Of a stretch of 64,000 nucleotides of DNA, positions 33,449-42,262 are shown in pieces. The notes under the pieces were generated by a model. The model was not told the origin of the DNA. It was given only the letters and a program-made list of their open reading frames with translations, and searched no databases. Source of the stretch: Calidifontimicrobium sp035325925 (lineage in GTDB: Bacteria; Pseudomonadota; Gammaproteobacteria; Burkholderiales; Burkholderiaceae_C); the NCBI RefSeq assembly GCF_035325925.1, contig NZ_DAOKZA010000003.1, positions 66,843-130,842 of the forward strand. The letters run 5' to 3'. Position 1 is the stretch's first letter. Every line of letters begins with the position of its first letter. Made by a program: the position numbers and the translations under genes.

Positions 33449-35509
33449 ATGCCCCGCAAACTGTTCGTCACCACCGCGCTGCCCTACGCGAACGGCGCGT
33501 TCCACATCGGCCACATCATGGAGTACATCCAGGCCGACATCTGGGTGCGCCTGCAGCGCATGCGCGGGCACGAGGTGCACTTCGTCTGCGCCGACGACGC
33601 GCACGGCGCGCCGATCATGATCGCCGCCGAGAAGGCGGGCAAGACGCCGCAGGCATTCGTCGCCGAGATCGCCGCAGGCCGCAGGGCCTACCTCGACGGC
33701 TTCCACATCGGCTTCGACAACTGGCACTCGACCGACGGCCCCGAGAACCATGCGCTGGCGCAGGACATCTACCGCGCGCTGCGCCGCGAGGGGCTGATCG
33801 CGGTGCGCGAGATCGAGCAGTTCTACGACCCGGTCAAGGGTATGTTCCTGCCCGACCGCTACATCAAGGGCGGCTGCCCGAAGTGCGGCGCGCCCGACCA
33901 GTACGGCGACGCCTGCGAAGTCTGCGGCGCGGTCTACGGCCCCACCGAGCTGCACAACCCCTACTCGGCGCTGTCGGGGGCGACGCCGCTGCTGAAGAAG
34001 AGCGAACACCACTTCTTCCAGCTCAGCTCGCCGCGCTGCGTCGAGTTCCTGCAGGAGTGGACGGCCACGCCCGGGCGGCTGCAGCCCGAGGTGCTGAACA
34101 AGATCCGCGAGTGGTTCGCGCCCGACGACGAGGGCCGCGCGACGCTCGCCGACTGGGACATCAGCCGCGACGCGCCGTACTTCGGCATCGAGATCCCCGA
34201 CGCGCCGGGCAAGTACTTCTACGTCTGGCTCGACGCCCCGGTGGGCTACCTCGCGTCGCTGAAGAACTGGTTCGACAGGAACGGCTGGGACTTCGACGCC
34301 TACGTCGCCGACCCGGCGGTCGAGCAGGTGCACTTCATCGGCAAGGACATCACCTACTTCCACACGCTGTTCTGGCCGGCGATGCTGCACTTCAGCGGCC
34401 GCAAGACGCCGAACCACGTGTTCGTGCACGGCTTCATCACCGTCAGCGGCGAGAAGATGAGCAAGAGCCGCGGCACCGGCATCAGCCCGCTGCGCTACCT
34501 CGAGCTCGGCTTGGACGCCGAGTGGCTGCGCTACTACATCGCGGCCAAGCTCAACGGCCGCGTCGAGGACGTCGACTTCAACCCCGACGACTTCGTCGCG
34601 CGCGTCAACGCCGACCTGGTGGGCAAGTACGTCAACATCGCCAGTCGCGCCGCCGGCTTCCTCGCCAAGCGCTTCGGCGGCCACCTGTCGGCCGACACCG
34701 GCGTCGAGGGCCGGGTGCTGCTCGACGCGCTGCGCGCGCACCGCGAGACGGTCGAGACGTTGTACGAGCAGCGCGAGTACGGCAAGGCGCTGCGCGAGGT
34801 GATGGCGCTGGCCGACCGCGTCAACGAGTACGTCGACCTGCACAAGCCGTGGGAGCTGGCCAAGCGCCCGGGCGCCGACGCGGTGCTGCACGACGTGTGC
34901 ACCGTGTGCATCGAGGCCTTCCGCGTGCTCACGATCTACCTCAAGCCGGTGCTGCCGGCGCTCGCCGCGCGCGTCGAGGCGTTCCTGAAGGTGCCGCCGC
35001 TGGCCTTCGCCGACGCGCAGCGCGCGCTCGGCGCGCACCGCATCGGCGAGTACCAGCACCTGATGCAGCGCGTCGACCCGAAGCTGCTCGACGCGCTGTT
35101 CGAACCCCCGGCGCCGGCGGCCGTGCCGCCCGGCGGCGAGGCCGTCGCGCCCGAGATCAGGATCGACGACTTCGCGAAGGTCGACCTGCGCATCGCGAAG
35201 ATCGTCGACGCCGCGCTGGTCGACGGCAGCGACCGGCTGCTGCGCCTGACGCTCGACGCCGGCGAGTCCGACGCGCAGGGGCGCCCCAGGCTGCGCACCG
35301 TGTTCAGCGGCATCCGCAGCGCCTACAAGCCCGAGGACCTGGTCGGCAGGCTCACGGTGCTGGTGGCCAACCTGGCGCCGCGCAAGATGAAGTTCGGCAC
35401 CAGCGAAGGCATGGTGCTGGCGGCCAGCCACGCCGACGAGACGGCGCAGCCGGGGCTGTGGGTGCTCGAGCCGCACGCCGGCGCCCGACCCGGCATGCGG
35501 GTGCGCTGA
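33449..35509 (+). CDS. metG: Methionyl-tRNA synthetase
   Basis: 686 residues. HIGH at residues 19-22 (ANGAFHIGHIMEY), KMSKS at 336-340 (GEKMSKSRG) and a zinc knuckle (CPKCGAPDQYGDACEVCG) define a class I MetRS of the E. coli subtype. The C-terminal 110 residues (IDDFAKVDLRIAKIVDAALV) form the EMAP/Trbp-like dimerisation and tRNA-binding domain. It charges initiator and elongator tRNA-Met. The start at 33449 is immediately before MPRKLFVTTALPYANG, the family N-terminus. Essential gene, no oddities. Confidence 0.97.
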   Translation: MPRKLFVTTALPYANGAFHIGHIMEYIQADIWVRLQRMRGHEVHFVCADDAHGAPIMIAAEKAGKTPQAFVAEIAAGRRAYLDGFHIGFDNWHSTDGPENHALAQDIYRALRREGLIAVREIEQFYDPVKGMFLPDRYIKGGCPKCGAPDQYGDACEVCGAVYGPTELHNPYSALSGATPLLKKSEHHFFQLSSPRCVEFLQEWTATPGRLQPEVLNKIREWFAPDDEGRATLADWDISRDAPYFGIEIPDAPGKYFYVWLDAPVGYLASLKNWFDRNGWDFDAYVADPAVEQVHFIGKDITYFHTLFWPAMLHFSGRKTPNHVFVHGFITVSGEKMSKSRGTGISPLRYLELGLDAEWLRYYIAAKLNGRVEDVDFNPDDFVARVNADLVGKYVNIASRAAGFLAKRFGGHLSADTGVEGRVLLDALRAHRETVETLYEQREYGKALREVMALADRVNEYVDLHKPWELAKRPGADAVLHDVCTVCIEAFRVLTIYLKPVLPALAARVEAFLKVPPLAFADAQRALGAHRIGEYQHLMQRVDPKLLDALFEPPAPAAVPPGGEAVAPEIRIDDFAKVDLRIAKIVDAALVDGSDRLLRLTLDAGESDAQGRPRLRTVFSGIRSAYKPEDLVGRLTVLVANLAPRKMKFGTSEGMVLAASHADETAQPGLWVLEPHAGARPGMRVR

Positions 35510-35635
35510 TGGCCGGCGGCGCGCGACGGCCGGCGCACGTGCTGTCGCGGCGACGGCGCTTCATCGCGCTGCGCCACCACTGCGGACCTCCGGGCGGACC
35601 CGACGCCGCCCGCCGCCCCCTGTCCCGGAGGATCC

Positions 35636-37387
35636 ATGCCGCCCGTTCCCATCCAGCCCTTCCGCCCCCGCCTGCTCGATGCGCTGCGCGGCTATGACCG
35701 CGCGCAGCTGGTCGCCGACCTCGGCGCCGGCCTCACCGTCGGCATCGTCGCGCTGCCGCTGGCGATGGCCTTCGCGATCGCCTCGGGGCTCAAGCCCGAG
35801 CAGGGCATCTTCACGGCGATCATCGCCGGCTTCCTGATCTCGGCGCTCGGCGGCTCGAACGTGCAGATCGGCGGGCCCGCCGGCGCGTTCATCGTCATCG
35901 TCTACGGCATCGTCGAGCGCTACGGCCTGGCCAACCTGCTGATCTCGACCATGCTCGCCGGCGTGCTGCTGTTCGCGCTCGGCTTCCTGCGGCTGGGCGC
36001 GCTGGTGCGCTACATCCCGGTGAGCATCGTCATCGGGTTCACCAACGGCATCGCGGTGCTGATCGCGCTGTCTCAGGTCAAGGACCTGCTGGGCCTCGAG
36101 ATCGACAAGCTGCCGGCCGACTTCTTCACCCAGATCGGCGTGCTGGCGCAGCATCTGCACACGGTCAACTGGGCCGCGCTGGCGATCGGCGCGGCGTGCC
36201 TGGCGCTGGTCGTCGCGTGGCCGAAGTCGTACACGATGCCCGCGGCGCCGACCACCGCGCCGCAGCGGTGGCGCCGCCACCTGGCCCAGGTACCCGGCAC
36301 GGTGATCGCGCTGGCGGCGGCGACCGCGGTCACCGCGCTGTTCGCGCTGCCGGTGGAGACCATCGGCTCGCGCTTCGGCGGCATCCCGCAGTCGCTGCCG
36401 GGCCTCGAGCTGCCCGAGTTCAGCTGGGCCAGCGCCAAGCAGTTGCTGATCCCGACGCTGACCATCGCGCTGCTCGGCGCGATCGAGTCTCTGCTGTGCG
36501 CTCGCGTGGCCGACAACATGGCCGACATCCCGCGCCACGACCCGAACCAGGAACTGATGGCGCAGGGGGTGGCGAACTTCGTCACGCCGCTGTTCGGCGG
36601 CATGCCCGCCACCGGCACGATCGCACGCACCTCGACCAACGTGCGCGCGGGCGCGCGCACCCCGGTGGCCGGCATCGTGCACGCGGCCACGCTGCTCGTG
36701 ATCGTGCTCGCCGCCGCGCCGCTGGCGCTGCACGTGCCGCTGGCCGCGCTGGCCGGCATCCTGCTGTTCGTCGCGTGGAACATGGGCGAGTGGCACGAGT
36801 TCGCGCGCCTGAAGCGCTTCGCGCTGACCTACCGCGTGACGCTGGTCGGCACGTTCTTGCTGACCGTGATCTTCGACCTCACGGTGGCCGTCGAGGTCGG
36901 CCTGGTGCTGGCCTGCGTGTTCTTCATCTGGCGCATGAGCCAGCTGTTCCGCGCCGAGCCGCTCGACGACGAGGCGCTGCGCCGCGAGACCGGGCTGGAG
37001 GCGCCGCGGCCCGAAGGCGTGCACGTGCTGCAGCTGTACGGGTCGCTGTTCTTCGGCGCGGTCGGCAAGATCGAGGGCATCCCCGAGGCGCTGCCGGCCG
37101 GCACGCGCGCGCTGGTGCTCGACCTGCACCGCCTGGTGCAGCTCGACACCACCGGCGTCGACGCGCTGACGCAGCTGCTGCGCGCGCTGCGCAAGCGCGG
37201 CGTGGTGCTGCTGCTGGCCGAGCTCAACGAGCAGCCGCGCTCGCTGCTGCACCGCTCGGGCTTCGACGTGCTGCTCGACGACGGCGCGATCGCGCCGACG
37301 CTGGCCGACGCGCTGCGCCGCGCGGCGGCGTCGGTCGCCGACACGCCGGCGGCCAGCGCCTCGGCGACCGGCGCCCCGACCGCCTGA
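35636..37387 (+). CDS. SulP-family anion transporter with STAS domain
   Basis: 583 residues. About 11 membrane helices in the first 430 residues include VGIVALPLAMAFAIASGLKP, the SulP hallmark. A C-terminal STAS domain follows (HVLQLYGSLFFGAVGKIEGI; DLHRLVQLDTTGVDALTQLL). Substrates of the family are sulfate, bicarbonate and other anions; which one applies here cannot be told. No carbonic anhydrase gene is adjacent. A strong GGAGG site precedes the ATG. It is followed at once by the convergent CYTH-CHAD gene. Confidence 0.9.
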   Translation: MPPVPIQPFRPRLLDALRGYDRAQLVADLGAGLTVGIVALPLAMAFAIASGLKPEQGIFTAIIAGFLISALGGSNVQIGGPAGAFIVIVYGIVERYGLANLLISTMLAGVLLFALGFLRLGALVRYIPVSIVIGFTNGIAVLIALSQVKDLLGLEIDKLPADFFTQIGVLAQHLHTVNWAALAIGAACLALVVAWPKSYTMPAAPTTAPQRWRRHLAQVPGTVIALAAATAVTALFALPVETIGSRFGGIPQSLPGLELPEFSWASAKQLLIPTLTIALLGAIESLLCARVADNMADIPRHDPNQELMAQGVANFVTPLFGGMPATGTIARTSTNVRAGARTPVAGIVHAATLLVIVLAAAPLALHVPLAALAGILLFVAWNMGEWHEFARLKRFALTYRVTLVGTFLLTVIFDLTVAVEVGLVLACVFFIWRMSQLFRAEPLDDEALRRETGLEAPRPEGVHVLQLYGSLFFGAVGKIEGIPEALPAGTRALVLDLHRLVQLDTTGVDALTQLLRALRKRGVVLLLAELNEQPRSLLHRSGFDVLLDDGAIAPTLADALRRAAASVADTPAASASATGAPTA

Positions 37388-38884
37388 TCAGCGCCAGAAC
37401 GGCTTCGCGCGCGCCAGCCGGTGCAGCGCGCGCGCGCTGCGCGCGAGCTGCGCGTCGCGCTGCGCCGCGAGCCAGCCGAGCGCGAACCATGCGCGCGAGT
37501 CGTCGGCCAGCCGCGCTTCGAACAGCGACTGCGCGACCAGCACGTCGTTGTAGTCGCCCAGCGCCTCCTGCGCCGGGCGCAGCCGCGCCAGGTAGCGCTC
37601 GACCGCCTTGCGCGGATACAGCGCGGCGGCGAACTCGACGCTGTAGCGCAGTCGCTTGATGCGCTTGCGCACGCGGTGCTGGTCGTCGATCGGCAGGGCC
37701 GCGAAGTCGTCGGCGCGCGACACCACGCTCTTGTGCGCGCGCTGCAGCCGCCGGCGCACCCAGCGGCGCAGGTCGTCGCCGCCTTCGGTGCCGACGGCCC
37801 ACGACGGCTCGGCGGCCGGCGACGCGCCGGCAGGCTCGCGCGGCTGCACGAACCCGATGAGCCCCAGCAGCAGCTGCGTCCAGCCGGGTTCGCGCAGCAC
37901 GGCGGCCGGATCCTCTGCAGCGGCGCCCGCACCGGGGTCGGCCAGCGGGGCGCCGGCCGCGGCCAGCGCCGGCAGCAGCGTGGCCGCCAGCGCGTCGCGG
38001 TCGCGTGCGGCGCCCAGGCGCGCGAACACCGCCGTCAGCGCCGGCTCCCACGCGGGGTCGGCGTCGGCACCGTCGGCATCGCCGAACACGCGCAGCGCGG
38101 TGCGCAGCCGCCTCACGCCCACGCGCAGCTGGTGCACGTGCTCGGCGTCGTGCGCGCCGGCGGCCACGGCGCTGGCGTTGGGCAGCACCTGCGCCAGGCA
38201 CGAGTGCACCATCGCGCGCAGCGCGTCGGCCGGCGTGGCACCGCGGTCGAGCGCCGGTGCACCCGCGCGCGTCGCCGGCGACGCCGCCTGCGCGCGTGCC
38301 AGCAGGTCGCCGCGCTCGGCCTTGGTGCGCACGTCGAGCCACAGGCCGTGGCGCCGGGCCCAGCGCGCCGCCAGCGCGACCAGCGCACGCGGTGCACCCG
38401 AGATGAGTTCGAACTCGATCTCGGCCAGCGGCGCCTGCGCGTCGCCGGCGCGCAGCGCGCCCACGTCGAGCGCGACCTCGACCGTCGCGCCATCGGCACG
38501 CAGCCGCCGGTGCGTGCGCCGCACGTCGGTGGCGAACAGCGGCTGCAGCGCCGCCGCGTCGATGCTGGTGGCGCGCAGCGCGTCGCCGGCCGGCGTGCCG
38601 TCGTGGCGCGACAGGTCGAGCACCGGTGTGCCGCGGGCGCGCACCGGCGCGTTGTGCTCGACGCGCGCGATCAGCCCGTCGCCACGGCCCTTGAGCGTCT
38701 GCACCCAGCCGCCGCCCTCGCGGCGCAGCCGCAGCGCGAAACCGGCCGCCGCGAGCTCGCGCCCGGGCGTGTCGAAGTACATCGCCTGCAGCCGCGTCGT
38801 GCGCGCGCTCACGGTGGCCACGGACCGGCGCACCGCGTCGAGGCGCGGCGCCGGCACCTGGAACTTCAGCTCGACCTCGTGCAT
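37388..38884 (-). CDS. CYTH-CHAD protein, probable inorganic triphosphatase
   Basis: 498 residues. It starts MHEVELKFQVPAPRLDAVRR, carrying the ExExK motif of the CYTH triphosphate tunnel (EVELK). The CYTH part runs to about residue 205 (FALRLRREGG; EIEFELISG). The CHAD part follows with repeated His/Arg helices (HVHQLRVGVRRLRTALRVFG; HRVRKRIKRLRYSVEFAAAL). E. coli YgiF of this layout hydrolyses inorganic triphosphate, and CHAD domains bind polyphosphate. The stop is back-to-back with the SulP stop. The ATG at 38884 is chosen since ExExK must be N-terminal. Confidence 0.88.
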   Translation of the reverse strand: MHEVELKFQVPAPRLDAVRRSVATVSARTTRLQAMYFDTPGRELAAAGFALRLRREGGGWVQTLKGRGDGLIARVEHNAPVRARGTPVLDLSRHDGTPAGDALRATSIDAAALQPLFATDVRRTHRRLRADGATVEVALDVGALRAGDAQAPLAEIEFELISGAPRALVALAARWARRHGLWLDVRTKAERGDLLARAQAASPATRAGAPALDRGATPADALRAMVHSCLAQVLPNASAVAAGAHDAEHVHQLRVGVRRLRTALRVFGDADGADADPAWEPALTAVFARLGAARDRDALAATLLPALAAAGAPLADPGAGAAAEDPAAVLREPGWTQLLLGLIGFVQPREPAGASPAAEPSWAVGTEGGDDLRRWVRRRLQRAHKSVVSRADDFAALPIDDQHRVRKRIKRLRYSVEFAAALYPRKAVERYLARLRPAQEALGDYNDVLVAQSLFEARLADDSRAWFALGWLAAQRDAQLARSARALHRLARAKPFWR

Positions 38885-38921
38885 CGCGCCGCCCCCCGCG
38901 TCGGCGTCGGCGACCGCCGCG

Positions 38922-39437
38922 TCACTGCGTGCTCGGCCCGCCACGCTCGTAGCGCGGGTCGTTGCCGCTGGCGGTCGATCGCACGCGACCGTCGGCGTCG
39001 AAGCTCACGCTGAACATCAGCGCCTGTCCGCCGTCGGCGTAGCGCCACTCCCAGACCTCGTCGGGCTGCAGCGCGAAGGTGCGCGCCGCGGCCGGGCGGC
39101 CGAGCGTGCGGCGCACCTCGGCCTTGTCCATGCCCGGCACGATGCGCGCGAAGTGCACCGGCGTGAGCACCTGGCGGATCTCGCGCAGCCGCCCGTCGGG
39201 GCCCAGCGTGATGAACCAGTTCTCCTGGCCCTCGGGCTGGCGCGGGTACTCGAAGGTGCGCGCGCCGTCGGGCTCGTCGACGACCGACGCCGGCTCGCCG
39301 AACTCGCGCCGCACGTCGGCCTCGGTCGACACGCCGACCTGCAGCCTGGCCACGCGCGCCGCGTCGCAGCCGACTAGCGCGGCCAGCGCGATCGCCGCCC
39401 CGCCCAGCGCGGCCCCCCAGCGCGAAGGATTCGCCAT
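38922..39437 (-). CDS. BamE-like outer-membrane lipoprotein with two SmpA/OmlA-type repeats
   Basis: 171 residues. The lipoprotein signal ends in LAALVGCD (Cys24). Two repeats of the BamE fold are seen: VGVSTEADVRREFGEPASVV with TFEYP, and IVPGMDKAEVRRTLGRPAAA with VWEWRY. Canonical BamE has one such unit, so this is a two-unit relative, probably not the core BAM subunit itself. It may support outer-membrane stability. A short space of 37 bp separates it from the CYTH-CHAD gene downstream on the same strand. Confidence 0.75.
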   Translation of the reverse strand: MANPSRWGAALGGAAIALAALVGCDAARVARLQVGVSTEADVRREFGEPASVVDEPDGARTFEYPRQPEGQENWFITLGPDGRLREIRQVLTPVHFARIVPGMDKAEVRRTLGRPAAARTFALQPDEVWEWRYADGGQALMFSVSFDADGRVRSTASGNDPRYERGGPSTQ

Positions 39438-39450
39438 GGCCCCCCCCCAG

Positions 39451-39456
39451 TAGAAT
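39451..39456 (+). promoter_or_regulatory. -10 box for the DUF3460-scpA unit
   Basis: TAGAAT 35 bp before the DUF3460 start, just after a run of nine C. It sits in the 53-bp gap that also holds the ribosome site of the divergent BamE-like gene. Confidence 0.45.
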
Positions 39457-39490
39457 CACTGCCCGGTCTGCATCCTAACCAACGCGCGCC

Positions 39491-39694
39491 ATGCCTCTGT
39501 TCTGGAAGCCGTACAAGTCCGACGTCACGCGGTTCATCGACGAGCTGAAGGCGAGCAAGCCGACGCTCGAGGCCGAGCAGCGCGCCGGGCGCGCGCTGCT
39601 GTGGGACCGCGCGCTCGATCGCGACGCGCTGGCCGAGTGGCGCGAGGCGCGCGTGCCGCAGCAGCCGTACGTGTACCAGACGAAGACCCCGTGA
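39491..39694 (+). CDS. DUF3460 small protein
   Basis: 67 residues, MPLFWKPYKSDVTRFIDELK and then KPTLEAEQRAGRALLWDRAL. This is the DUF3460 family, confined mostly to betaproteobacteria and found directly before scpA. Its function is unknown. It is soluble and charged. The stop overlaps the scpA GTG start (GTGA), so the two are translationally coupled. Confidence 0.85.
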   Translation: MPLFWKPYKSDVTRFIDELKASKPTLEAEQRAGRALLWDRALDRDALAEWREARVPQQPYVYQTKTP

Positions 39695-40551
39695 GCGCGA
39701 CCGCCGCCGCGCCGGCGGCCGACGCGCTGGCCACGCCCGCACACCAAGCGACCGTGCCCGACGTCGTCGACGGCATCGCGGTGGCACGCCTGTACGGCGA
39801 GCCGCTGTTCACGCTGCCCACCGACCTGTACATCCCGCCCGACGCGCTCGAGGTCTTCCTCGAGGCGTTCGAGGGCCCGCTGGACCTGCTGCTGTACCTG
39901 ATCCGGCGGCAGAACTTCAACATCCTCGACATCCCGCTGGCCGACGTGACGCGCCAGTACCTGACCTACGTCGAGCAGATCCGCAGCCGCAACCTCGAGC
40001 TGGCCAGCGAGTACCTGCTGATGGCGGCGATGCTCATCGAGATCAAGAGCCGCATGCTGCTGCCGCCCCGCAGGCGCGACGACGGCAGCGAGCCCGAGGA
40101 TCCGCGCGCCGAGTTGGTGCGCCGGCTGCTGGAGTACGAACAGATCAAGCTCGCCGCGTCGCGCCTGGAGGCGCTGCCGGTGCTCGGGCGCGACTTCCTG
40201 CGCGCGCAGGTGGCCGTCGAGCAGAGCCTGCAGCCGCGCCTGCCCGACGCCTCGCCCGACGACCTGCTCGCCGCGTGGCTCGACATCCTGCAGCGCGCCA
40301 GGCTCAACCAGCACCACCGCATCACGCGCGAGCAGCTGTCGGTGCGCGAGCACATGAGCCTGGTGCTGCGCACGCTGCAGGGGCGGCGCTTCGTCGAGTT
40401 CGCCGACCTGTTCGACACCCGCCGCGGCGTGCCGGTGGTCGTCGTCACCTTCATCGCGCTGCTCGAGCTGGCGCGCGAGCGGCTGGTCGACGTGACGCAG
40501 GCGGAGGCCTTCGCGCCGATCTACGTGCGGCTGGCGTACCAACCGGCCTGA
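39691..40551 (+). CDS. scpA: Segregation and condensation protein A
   Basis: 286 residues from a GTG that overlaps the preceding stop. VFLEAFEGPLDLLLYLIRRQ is the N-terminal ScpA signature, followed by NFNILDIPLADVTRQYLTYV and YLLMAAMLIEIKSRMLLPPR. The C-terminal winged helix VVVVTFIALLELARERLVDV closes the SMC ring. ScpA is the kleisin of the SMC-ScpAB complex for chromosome folding. scpB is not next to it in this window. Confidence 0.94.
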   Translation: MSATAAAPAADALATPAHQATVPDVVDGIAVARLYGEPLFTLPTDLYIPPDALEVFLEAFEGPLDLLLYLIRRQNFNILDIPLADVTRQYLTYVEQIRSRNLELASEYLLMAAMLIEIKSRMLLPPRRRDDGSEPEDPRAELVRRLLEYEQIKLAASRLEALPVLGRDFLRAQVAVEQSLQPRLPDASPDDLLAAWLDILQRARLNQHHRITREQLSVREHMSLVLRTLQGRRFVEFADLFDTRRGVPVVVVTFIALLELARERLVDVTQAEAFAPIYVRLAYQPA

Positions 40552-40568
40552 GCGGGCGCCGCGCCGGT

Positions 40569-41368
40569 CTACGCATCAAGGAAGTGCCGCCGGTAGCGTG
40601 CCGGCAGCTCGGCCAGCCGCAGCATGAGCGGCAGGTCGGCGGTGCCGAAGTCGGGATCCCAGGCCGGGGCGCCGAGCAGCTGGGCACCGCAGCGCAGGTA
40701 GCCCTTGATCAGCGGTGGCGGCTCGACGCTGCGTCCGGTGACCAGCGCGTCGACCGGCAGCGGCAGCCGCGGCTGCACTCGGTGCTCGACCGGCGCCAGG
40801 CGCGTCGCGGCAATGTGCGCCCACAGGTCGGCCGCAAGGTGCCCGCCATCGTGCATGCCGACGCTGGCGCAGCCGATCATCGTCGTCAGCCGGCGGCGGG
40901 CCATGAAGTCGCCGAGCGCGGCCCACAGCATCAGCATGGTCGCACCGTCGCGCCAGTCCGGGTGCACGCACGAGCGGCCGAGCTCGGCCAGCTGCGCACG
41001 AAGGGGCGCAGCCGGGTCAGGTCGAACTCGGTTTCGCTGTAATAGCCGCCGGCGCGGCGCGCGGCGTCCGGCGTCAGCACGCGGTAGGTGCCGACGACCT
41101 CGGCCGCATCGCCCTGTCCGGCGACGACCAGCAGGTGTTCGCAGAAGGGGTCGAACGCGTCGGCGTCCAGCCCGGGCGGGGTGCCGTGCGGCGGCGTGAT
41201 GCGCGCGCCCATCTCGCCCACGAAGACGCGGTGGCGCAGGGCCTGCGCACGCCGCACGTCGGCCTCGTCGCGGGCCCAGCGCGCCGCCAGTCCGGGGGGT
41301 GCCGCACCGGCGGCGGGGCGGCGCGCGGCGAGGGTCGGGCGCTCGTGCAGCGTGGCGGTGTCGTGCAT
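40569..41368 (-). pseudogene. OlsB-type GNAT acyltransferase with a frameshift
   Basis: Two overlapping minus-strand frames together make one protein of about 266 residues. The first (from 41368) has RRAQALRHRVFVGEMGARIT and GYYSETEFDLTRLRPFVRS, and then leaves the family pattern. The second, entered at about 40995, reads AELGRSCVHPDWRDGATMLM, FMARRRLTTMIGCASVGMHD and LIKGYLRCGAQ. These match ornithine N-acyltransferase/hemolysin-related GNAT proteins that make ornithine lipids. The join is consistent with loss of one base, for example one C in a CGC-CAG stretch. It is either a recent pseudogene or a sequencing error. Confidence 0.75.
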
Positions 41369-41471
41369 CCCGGCAGCGTCGCGCCGTCGCGTGACCCCGC
41401 GTTGAAGCCGTGATGACGCGGGCGTGACAGCGCTGCGCGCGCCGTGCAGACGCGCCGGCGCGGGGCCGACC

Positions 41472-41912
41472 TCAGCGCGCGCCGGCCGGCGCCGCGGTGG
41501 CCGCCGCAGCCCCTTCCACCTGCGGCTGGCCCTGCCACAGCAACTCGTAGCCGAGCTCGCTGGTGTGCTCGCAGTGTGCGGCGAGCTGCCCGAACTTCTC
41601 GCGGAACACCGCGTCGGCGTGCGAGCGCTCGTGCTGCTCGAACGAGCGCCAGTAGGTCACGATCACCAGGTCGTGGTCGGCGACGCCCTGCGCCGAGATG
41701 CCACCGTCGATCGAACCCTGCTCGGAGACGAAGCCGGCGAAGCGCATCACCTGCCCGGCGACGAAACCGCCCTGGCCACCGTAGGTCTCCTTGACCACGT
41801 TGCACATCTCGGCCAGCGCCACCTCGACGTCGTCGATCGAGACGCCGGGCTTGAGCTTGACGGTGTTGAACAGCATGCGCACGCCGAACGGGATCGTGAC
41901 CGGACCGAACAT
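41472..41912 (-). CDS. Antibiotic biosynthesis monooxygenase (ABM)-like protein
   Basis: 146 residues starting MFGPVTIPFGVRMLFNTVKL. The pattern KPGVSIDDVEVALAEMCNVV, then HDLVIVTYWRSFEQHERSHA and FREKFGQLAAHCEHTSELGY, suggests a dimeric alpha/beta-barrel of the ABM type. Such proteins can be small oxygenases or haem/quinone-binding proteins. The assignment is from fold-like pattern only and the function is open. A strong GGGAGG site precedes the ATG. Confidence 0.6.
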   Translation of the reverse strand: MFGPVTIPFGVRMLFNTVKLKPGVSIDDVEVALAEMCNVVKETYGGQGGFVAGQVMRFAGFVSEQGSIDGGISAQGVADHDLVIVTYWRSFEQHERSHADAVFREKFGQLAAHCEHTSELGYELLWQGQPQVEGAAAATAAPAGAR

Positions 41913-42097
41913 CGCAAACCCTCCCGAGAACCTTGCGGATGCGAAGAGTCTGCCGCGCACCGCGCGACATCGACCGCTGGCCGAGGGCTTGCCCACGCCG
42001 GGCGCGCGGGCATGGCGGCGCGTCACGGCACCGGCCGGCATCGGGCGCACGACGACGGGTGCCACAGACCAGCGCTAGCATCGCCCCCCGAGGAGCG

Positions 42098-42262
42098 ATG
42101 CCCGCCACCGTTCGCAACCACCTGCCCGCCTTCGTCCGGGCCCACGCGCTGCCACCCGCCGCTTCGCGGCCGGCGTGCGCTGCCCGCGTGGCCGGCGAGG
42201 CGCTTGCCGAGGACGAGTCCCATGCCCCCGCCCGACCCCGGCACCGTCGTGTCGGCCGCTGA
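42098..42262 (+). CDS. Possible 54-residue leader ORF upstream of chrA
   Basis: ATG at 42098 is preceded by GAGGAG at ideal spacing, a better ribosome site than that of chrA. It encodes MPATVRNHLPAFVRAHALPP and then an Ala/Arg-rich tail, and ends 41 bp inside chrA in another frame. No homology is recognised and composition is that of random GC-rich sequence. It could couple translation into chrA. The rest of the 309-bp gap (41913-42221) shows only a weak TAGCAT box near 42077. Confidence 0.3.
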   Translation: MPATVRNHLPAFVRAHALPPAASRPACAARVAGEALAEDESHAPARPRHRRVGR

